Source: Bretschneidera sinensis
Taxonomy: Eukaryota > Streptophyta > Magnoliopsida > Brassicales > Akaniaceae
Length of the DNA stretch: 64,000 nucleotides
Reading direction: 5' to 3'
NCBI GenBank assembly: GCA_023935145.1
Contig: CM043697.1
Span: forward strand, 50,431,001-50,495,000
Part shown: positions 57,632-64,000 of the stretch, in pieces
How the letters are laid out: each line of letters begins with the position of its first letter
Numbering within the stretch: the stretch's first letter is position 1
The notes under the pieces: model-generated
The model's input: the letters and a program-made list of their open reading frames with translations, nothing else
Database searches by the model: none
Told to the model about the DNA's origin: nothing
Position numbers and translations under genes: made by a program

Positions 57632-58286
57632 ACTTCATCTTTGTACTTCCCAATTGAAAAAGATATTAGCACTTGCTTATTTACCTTAACCTCCCTACAG
57701 TCATTCAACCACTGTAACTTATACGGTCGAGGGCGTTTCACGGTAGGTAAATTCAATTTTTCAACTAAAGTAGTGCTAGCCACATTAGCACAACTTCCCC
57801 CATCAATGATCATACTACATACCTTGTTGTTGATGTGGCATCTAGTATGAAAAATGTTCTCCTGTTATTGTTCCATGTCATCCTCTTTGACTTGGGCACT
57901 TAAAGCACGCCTAACCACAAGTGACTCTCCCTCTACCGGATACTCTGCATCATCGTCACAAGCATCCTCAAGCGGTGGTAATTGGTCATCATCGCTATCG
58001 CTTTTGGTTTCCACCTCTCCATTAACACGTACGATCACGGTCTTCTTATTTGGGCATTGTAAAGCTCTGTGACCTACTCCCAAACAACGAAAGCACATAA
58101 TATCATGATTATGAGTTTGGGAATAAGTTTTACCTTTGTAGACACTAGGAGCTTCATCTTTCTTTTTTGGTGGTCCAGTTTTGGACTTTAAAACAACTCT
58201 TTCGTCTTTCCTCCAATTCGACCTCCAAGAAGTAGAGGAGCCCAGATTTTGGAATGATTGAGTTCTTTTCCTTTTAAGTTGCTATT
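57632..58286 (-). pseudogene. Element D protease and gag zinc-knuckle fragment
   Basis: Minus-strand frames: 58098-57865 contains the knuckle CFRCLGVGHRALQC and an acidic linker (DSDDDQLPPLEDACDDDAE); 57813 leftward contains MIIDGGSCANVASTTLVEKLNLPTVKRPRPYKLQWL, the protease with catalytic DGG. The frame runs into element C at 57632. Upstream gag lies across element E at 63402. The family is that of element G, but a different copy. Confidence 0.9.
58282..58286. repeat. Target-site duplication of E, left
   Basis: CTATT; partner TTGTT at 63397-63401. Two mismatches. Confidence 0.55.
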
Positions 58287-58499
58287 TGATGATAGTAAAA
58301 AAATGCATCTTAGTAGTGTTTATTTGTTAGCATTTAGGGTTGATTTAGGGCTGGATTACACATTTATGCCTTCATAATTCTTAAGTGTCATTCGTGGTAT
58401 ATTGATTTATTTCGATGCATTTTCAGGTATTTTGGGTTTCAAAGAGATGGAAAAGCTAATGTTGAATAAAGCATGAAGATTCTATGCATGTTCACAAGC
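58287..58499 (+). repeat. Element E 5' LTR, first 213 bp
   Basis: Matches the start of the element A LTR (TGATGA(G/T)AGT...ATGCATCTTA) and overlaps the 3' LTR from about 58431 on. It ends at TTCACAAGC, where RT sequence starts. Confidence 0.88.
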
Positions 58500-59273
58500 T
58501 AAGCTACTTTTCAAAGATGTATGATGAGTATTTTTAGTGACATGGTTGAAAAATGCATGGAAGTGTTTATGGATGATTTAACCGTGTTTGGAACTTATTT
58601 TGATTCATGTTTATCCAACTTGAAAAATGTTTTGTGTAGGTGTCAATAGAAGGGGCTTGTGCTTAATTGGGAGAAATGCCATTTTATGGTGTCATCCAGA
58701 ATAGTTTTAGGCTATATAGTGTCCGAAAAGGGGATAGAAGTGGATAAATCGAAAATTGAATTAATCTCTAAATTATCCACTCCTAAGAATATTAAAGATG
58801 TTAGATCTTTTTTAGGGCATTCCGGGTTTTATAGAAGGTTTATTCAAAATTTTAATGCTATCTCTAGACCCTTATGTAACCTTTTGTTGAAGGATACCGA
58901 GTTTAAGTGGAGCCCCGAATATGAGAAAGCCTTTAGGACACTTGTCTCTAAGCTTACAACTGCCCCTACTATGCAATCACCCAATTTTACTTTGCCTTTT
59001 AAGATTATGTGTGATGCTAGTGACTATGATTTAGGGGCTCTTTTAGGACAAAGAAGGGAGGGAAAACCATTTGTTGTTTATTATGCTAGTAGAACCTTGA
59101 ATCATTCTCAAATGATGTACATCACAACCAAGAAAGAATTACTAGCCGTAGTATTTGCATTGGATAAATTTCGCTCTTATTTAATTGGTTCACCTATCAC
59201 TATATTCACGGATCACTCCGCTCTTAAATTCCTTTTCTCAAAAACGGATGCTAAGGCCCGTTCAATACGTTAG
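58500..59273 (+). pseudogene. Element E RT C-terminal part and RNase H
   Basis: Coding starts inside the RT domain with ATFQRCMMSIFSDMVEK, then the catalytic box VFMDDLTVFG near 58570. A stop lies at 58648. The frame 58659-59273 continues with NWEKCHFMVSSRIVLGYIVSEKGIEVDKSKIELI, RRFIQNFNAISRPLC, then RNase H ([36 protein letters not shown]). The upstream half of RT is deleted, so no enzyme can be made. Confidence 0.92.
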
Positions 59274-60708
59274 ATTTTGCTTTTGTAGGAATTTGACTTG
59301 ACTATCAAAGACAAGAAGGGGGTGGAAAATGTTGTGGCGGACCATCTATCTTGTTTGGAATTTAAGAATGATACCAACATTTTGCCCATTCGTAAAGCCT
59401 TTCCAGATGAGAATTTATTTTCTGTCCTTTGTCACGCACCATGGTATGTCAACATTGCAAATTACTTGGTTTCCCGTCAAGTTCCATCTACATGGAGTGC
59501 ACAAGATAAGCGTAAGTTTTTAGCTGAGGTAAAGAATTTTTATTGGAATGATCCTTATCTTTTTAAATATTGCCCCGATCAAATAATAAGAAGATGCATT
59601 CCAGATATAGAAATTGATAGTGTGTTAACTTTTTGTCATACCTATACTTGTGGTGGTCATTTTTCTATTAAAAAGTTAGCCGCAAAAATTTTGCAATGTG
59701 GTTTTTATTGGCGTACTTTATTCAAGGATACTAATGAGTTTTGTCGTTCATATGAAAAATGTCAAAAGATAGGTTCATTGTCCCGCCGTCATATGATGTC
59801 TTGCAAGGTGGAAATCTTTGATTGATGGGGATCAATTTAATGGGACCATTCCCACATTCTTTTGGGTATCTTTACATTTTGCTTGCCGTTGATTATGTTT
59901 CTAAATAGGTTGAAGCTATGTCTTGCTGCACTAATGATAATAAAGTTTTTGTTAAATTTCTTAAAGATCATATTTTATCTAGGTACGGTACTCAACGTGT
60001 TATAATTAGTGATCAAGGGTCACATTTTTGTAACCATTCTTTTGAGGCTTTGATCGCAGGTATGGAGTCACCCATAAGGTTTCTACAGCTTACCATCCAT
60101 AAACCAATGGACAAACGGAACTAGAAAATAAGGAGATTAAGCGAATACTTGAAAAAACGGTAAACCCAAATTGAAAAGATTGGTCTTTGCGCCTATCGGA
60201 TGCGCTTTGGGCATATCGAACAGCATACAAGACGGTTCTTGGAGCATCTTCTTATCGGTTGGTATTCGGCAAAGCATGTCACTTACCGGTAGAACTTGGG
60301 CATAGCGTATATTGGGCTATTCGAAATTTTAATTATGACTTGAAGATGTCTGGTGAGGAGAGGAAAATGCAACTTTGTGAACTTGTTGAATTGAGGGATG
60401 ATGCATATGATAATGCTAAGGACTTAAAGTCAAGAATGAAAGCGGTATATGATCAGAAAATACTCCAGAAAAATTTTGAACAAGGTAATCGAGTTTTTCT
60501 TTATGATTCTCGGTTACACTTCCATCCGAAAAAATTGCGATCACGATGGAAGGGACCTTATGTTGTGAAGAGTGTTTTTCCAAATGGAGTGGTAGACGAT
60601 CGTGCATTTCGAGTTAATGCCCAAAGGTTGAAGCTCTACTTGGAACATGAACATATTGAAGATAGGCCTGAAGAGACCTCTTTGGTGCCCCCGGTTGATC
60701 CTTCTTAA
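59274..60708 (+). pseudogene. Element E integrase
   Basis: Frames 59298-59825 ([42 protein letters not shown]), 59918-60124 (KFLKDHILSRYGTQRVIISDQGSHF) and 60187-60708 ([55 protein letters not shown]) form a broken integrase. The C of the C-x2-C zinc pair is changed (SYEKC). The last frame ends with a normal stop at 60706-60708. Confidence 0.92.
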
Positions 60709-62047
60709 TTGGGTACTTTCATTCCATTGTACATTAGTTTTAATTTTGTTGAGCTTTTGTTTTCTTTTATTTTTTTTTCAGATGACTGTATTATTTTTTA
60801 TGTCATACTCTTTTTTGTTATCTTTATTTTTTGTACTTCATTTTTCATTTTTATTTATTTATTTAGTTTTCTTTACTTTTTTTTTCTTTCTTTCTCTCGA
60901 CTTTTTTCTTTCACATTGGGGACAATGCAAGTCTTAGGTTGGGGGATGGAGGAAAAAATTTCCTATTTCATACCATTGAATTGTTTGGTGTCACTTTCCC
61001 TTTTTCATTTTAATTCGTTTGTTAGGATAAATTGTTAGAAAAAAAATATTTGAAAAACTGAAATTTTTTAAAAAATTAGGTCTAGTTTTGTTTGTTTTTA
61101 GTATGTTTTGTGTTAGTTTTGGAGTTAATTTACATGTCAATGATATGATTATAATTGAGATAGCATATAGCTTTAGAAGAAGTTAAATCTTGTTTCATTT
61201 TGAGAATAATTTTAAGTGTCGATTTTCATTTAGTTTAAGACTCTGGTTTGCGGTAAGATTGCATGATTAGTCTAAAATATTTAGAGAAGTTTTATGTGCG
61301 AATGTTTTGTGAATACTTTTGCGGTCTCGACAAGCTCTATAACTTATTTGATAATCACTTGAAGCGAAATCCTAGAATGCACACTACTTAGGATATGATG
61401 TAGGCTATCTTTGGACCGTTTGAGCCTTTCAAGTTTACCTTTGTTATATTTATCACTAGTTACCTGTTTGAGCTTTTTTTTTATAAAAATTTAGTCTTGT
61501 TTCTTTCGATAGCCCATTTACTTACCTTTATGAGCCTAAAAATATTTTATCCTTACCTTTCTTTTAAGAGAACTTAGTTTATACACATTTATTGAGAAGC
61601 ACTTAAGAGGAGTAAGAGTGGAAATATGGAAAAAAAAAATATTACTACTATAACCCAAGTACATTAAAGGAGATAGGTTAGGAGTTGTAGAAAATAGTAA
61701 AGAATGAAAATAGAGGTGAATGGTTATATGCTAGAAAAGAAGAAGAAAAGAAAGAGAAATTATGTGCTATAAAAAAAGAAGTGAATTATGACAAAGAAAG
61801 AAGAAAAAAAAAGTGTTGAATTATTGAGAGAAATGCTCAAAAAATGGTTGAATGAGTTGAGTGTTGAAGTAAGGTTATTTAGTGCTTAAAAAGGTTGTGT
61901 TTAAAATTAAGAGACTAAGTTCTTTTACTTGTTTAATCATTCCCATTCTTTCTTGACCTTTACCTTAGCCTAACGTTACAAGCCTATTAAAGACCTAGTG
62001 ATCCGATGTAGTGTGATTTTTCTACATTAGTGGAGAGTGATTTGAAA
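60709..62047 (+). other. Element E 3' UTR
   Basis: Non-coding, T-rich at first. CACATTGGGGACAATG and GGTTGGGGGATGG (60912-60948) match the internal polypurine-like module of F and H. T-rich frames here (60647-61038) are low-complexity. The part next to the LTR is lost. Confidence 0.7.
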
Positions 62048-63396
62048 TTGGGTTTAAAAGAGATGGAAAAGCTAGCGTTGATTAAAACACGAAGATTCTA
62101 TGCATGTTCACAAGCATTTGGAAAGGCGTTTCACTAAATTGCCAAAATTGCCCGTACAGATCAGTCATTTTTACGGATTAAACTGTATTGATTTAGGATG
62201 AATCAGGAGATGAGCCATATATGCTTGGAAAGATCCGGATGTCTATTTTTTGGAGAATTTTATGGCTCATAAATATGATTTTTCTAGAGAAAGTTATAGT
62301 AGTTTTAGTAGACAAAGGTCAGGCTGTGCGTGATTTTAGCGTGACAGATCAGTCATTTTTGCGGATTAAACTGTATTGATTCAGGAAGAACCAGGAGATA
62401 AGCTATATATGCTTGGAAAGATCCAGATATCTATTTTCTGGAGAATTTTATAGCTTATAAATTTGATTTTTCTAGAGAAAGTTATGGCAGTTTTAGTAGA
62501 AAAAGGTCAGGCATAACCGGGCTTGAACAGAAACCCTAGGGTGACTTTTATGTCTAAAAAGCCGTCTCCATACAGCTACATATAGGAATTTAGACTCAGA
62601 GAACTGGGGGGGTATTGATTGAGAGAGCTTCCTTCTTCTTCTTCCTCAAGGTGGTCAAGGATGAACTCCATGTCCAACTAAACTCTAAGCAAGGCGAAAG
62701 GCTGAGTTTCTAGGTGTAGTTGTTCTTATTTCTATCTTTGATTCAGTTGTATGGATTGATTGTTAAACATTGTTTATGATTTACTCTTTGATTAAATAAG
62801 AAGGATTTGAATTCATGTGACAGCTGCAATTTATGTTCTTCTTCTCTTAGATTTTCTTAATCCGGTGATTGCGTTCTTCTTCTCCATATAAGTCTAGTCA
62901 AGCTTTTCTTATGTCAAAGTTGTTAGATGCAATTGATTTAGGTAGATCTTTCTTATAAGTTTGTCCATTACTGCAGTATTATTATTAAAATATATTGTCA
63001 CTTCTTGATAATTTATAAGATAGATCTTGTGTGGTTGAATTGGAATTAAAGAGTAATTTATAGCAATTACATTAGGGTATTTATGTGCTTTGATTGAATA
63101 TTTACCAATTGCTTGTTTGGGATGTGAAACTAGTAATTAAGATAAAACATTTGAGTCAAGATAGAAATAAGGCAACGAACTTAGGAAGGATTCCTGGAAC
63201 CTTGTTATTTCTTTATTGAATTCTTCATCATATTTTCACAACTCTCTTATATAATTTCATTGGTAAAACTCAGATTTTCTTATTTGAACTTTATCATTTA
63301 GTGTTAAGGTTTACGTTTTCTCTTGTAGTTCGCTTTTCTCGTGGGATCGACACCTCAACTATACACAATAATCGCGTGTTAGTTTGAGCGTTATCA
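62048..63396 (+). repeat. Element E 3' LTR (5'-truncated, with internal duplication)
   Basis: About 1349 bp. It matches the 5' LTR from GGGTTT(A/C)AAAGAGATGG on and the element A LTR for the rest. A 188-bp segment starting ACAGATCAGTCATTTTT is present twice in tandem (62156-62343 and from 62344). Confidence 0.88.
62156..62531 (+). repeat. 188-bp tandem duplication in E 3' LTR
   Basis: Copies start at 62156 and 62344 with the same 17 bases, and both end in AAAGGTCAGGC-type sequence. Element A has one copy. Confidence 0.9.
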
Positions 63397-63401
63397 TTGT
63401 T
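63397..63401. repeat. Target-site duplication of E, right
   Basis: TTGTT. It fits the D gag reading frame better than the left copy. Confidence 0.55.
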
Positions 63402-64000
63402 CCACCTTTATTGCTATGTGCACCATTGCCTCCAACTCCACGTAGTGTTGCAACTCCACCACATTGGCAATGTCCTGGTTTAGCCCATTCAAAAACCTCG
63501 CCATGGAAGCTTTTCTATCCTCCTCTACATTAGCCCAAATCATCATCTCCTTGTAGTAGTCATCCACGCTTCTATAGCCTTGAGTAAGACTTTGTAATTT
63601 CTGATACAAGTCCTTATAGTAGTGACTAGGGACAAACCGCCTCCTCATGATGGCCTTCATTTCATCCAACATCTCAGTAGGCCTCTCATGGTTTCTCTTC
63701 CTATTCATCACAAGTTGATCCCACCATATAATAGCATAGTCAGTAAACTCAATGACAGCGAGTTTTACCTTTTTCTCCTCAGAGTAGTTGTGGCACTCAA
63801 AAATCAACTCCACCTTCTTCTCCCATTCCAAGTACGCTTTAGGATCGTTTTTCCCTTGGAATGACAGTATCTTCATTTTGATGTTTCTAAGGTTTCTGTC
63901 AGCCCCTTCTCGTTATCTTCGATCTCTTCAGAAACCTCTACGACGCCTTTCTCCCCTTGGCATGAACCTGCCCTCACCGTTCAATGAAGCATGATCCTCT
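63402..64000 (-). pseudogene. Element D gag (runs off the window)
   Basis: The open frame 63876-63394 reads MKILSFQGKNDPKAYLEWEKKVELIFECHNYSEEKK, WWDQLVMNRKRN, MKAIMRRRFVPSHYYKDLYQKLQSLTQGYRSVDDYYKEM and MARFLNGLNQDIANVVELQHYVELEAMVHIAIKVEQ, the retrotransposon gag family. The same frame continues upstream to the window edge with an Arg-rich N-terminal stretch and at least one stop. Its C-terminal part and zinc knuckle are at 58286-57865, left of element E. Confidence 0.92.

Larger units (their letters stand above)
58287..63396 (+). mobile_element. Element E: rearranged Athila-like element, plus strand
   Basis: E is the only plus-strand element in the right half. Ends are TGATGATAG (58287) and GTTATCA (63396). 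Flanks CTATT (58282-58286) and TTGTT (63397-63401) are a decayed 5-bp duplication; the D gag frame continues correctly across it. Inside, the 5' LTR is cut after about 213 bp and joined to RT. Gag, protease and early RT are missing, and the 3' LTR lacks its first 145 bp and the adjacent polypurine tract. Confidence 0.9.

Noticed and set aside
60647..61038. Hydrophobic plus-strand frames as an env-like gene of element E
   Set aside because: T-rich 3' UTR; no signal for an envelope protein, and the longer frame overlaps the end of integrase and the polypurine-like module.

Overview
This is plant nuclear DNA, very probably from a eudicot. One spliced nuclear gene sits at the left end. The rest, from about 9 kb to the right edge, is a stack of nested LTR retrotransposons. 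The sequence is AT-rich. There is no operon structure and no tRNA, rRNA or CRISPR array. I cannot name the species.

1-6.6 kb: the 5' part of a minus-strand gene for a KH-domain RNA-binding protein closest to FLOWERING LOCUS K (FLK). Three coding exons are visible (5331-4810, 1730-1481, 1212-1064) with matching splice sites and phases, preceded by a probable leader exon and intron. The third KH domain and the 3' end were not found and probably lie left of the window. 6.6-9 kb is AT-rich intergenic DNA with a weak LINE-like remnant.

9-16.3 kb: non-coding debris rich in tandem repeats (54-, 23- and 24-bp units) around a large minus-strand LTR (about 12.3-15.1 kb). It fits the 3' untranslated region and LTR of a Tat/Ogre-like Ty3/gypsy element. 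16.3-17.9 kb is LTR-like DNA carrying an array of CCAGTCGACTGG-type palindromes. 17.9-23.2 kb is a decayed minus-strand Ty1/copia element (gag, PR, INT, RT, RNase H) that keeps its tRNA-iMet primer-binding site but lacks a recognisable 5' LTR.

23.2-64 kb: nested Ty3/gypsy elements. Element A (Athila-like, minus, 3'-truncated, 5' LTR 25997-27506) lies in B (Tat-like, minus). B is also broken by G (non-Athila gypsy, chromovirus-like, minus; 3' LTR 30036-30720, truncated 5' LTR ending at 51288). G carries two nearly complete Athila-like insertions. F (31391-37802) is a gag-only, non-autonomous element with a perfect ATAAC target-site duplication. H (39168-48633) is an almost full-length gag-pol element broken by only five stops and one 1-bp deletion. 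C (Athila-like, minus, 51289-57631, missing its 3' end) joins G at a deletion-type junction and is inserted in D (G-like, minus, running off the right edge). E (Athila-like, plus, 58287-63396, internally deleted and rearranged) is also inserted in D.

How the parts relate: C has the gag, PR, RT and INT that F lacks, and F's LTRs and gag are close to C's. F therefore looks like a dependent element that would need enzymes from a C-type relative. The LTRs of three Athila-like elements and the copia-associated LTR region share one layout: an array of CpG-containing palindromes just upstream of a TATA box. The most notable observations are this promoter layout, loss of the F protease between 11-bp direct repeats, repeated polypurine-tract-like modules with a conserved hairpin, and the transition-type decay of H. 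No wholly new system is proven here.
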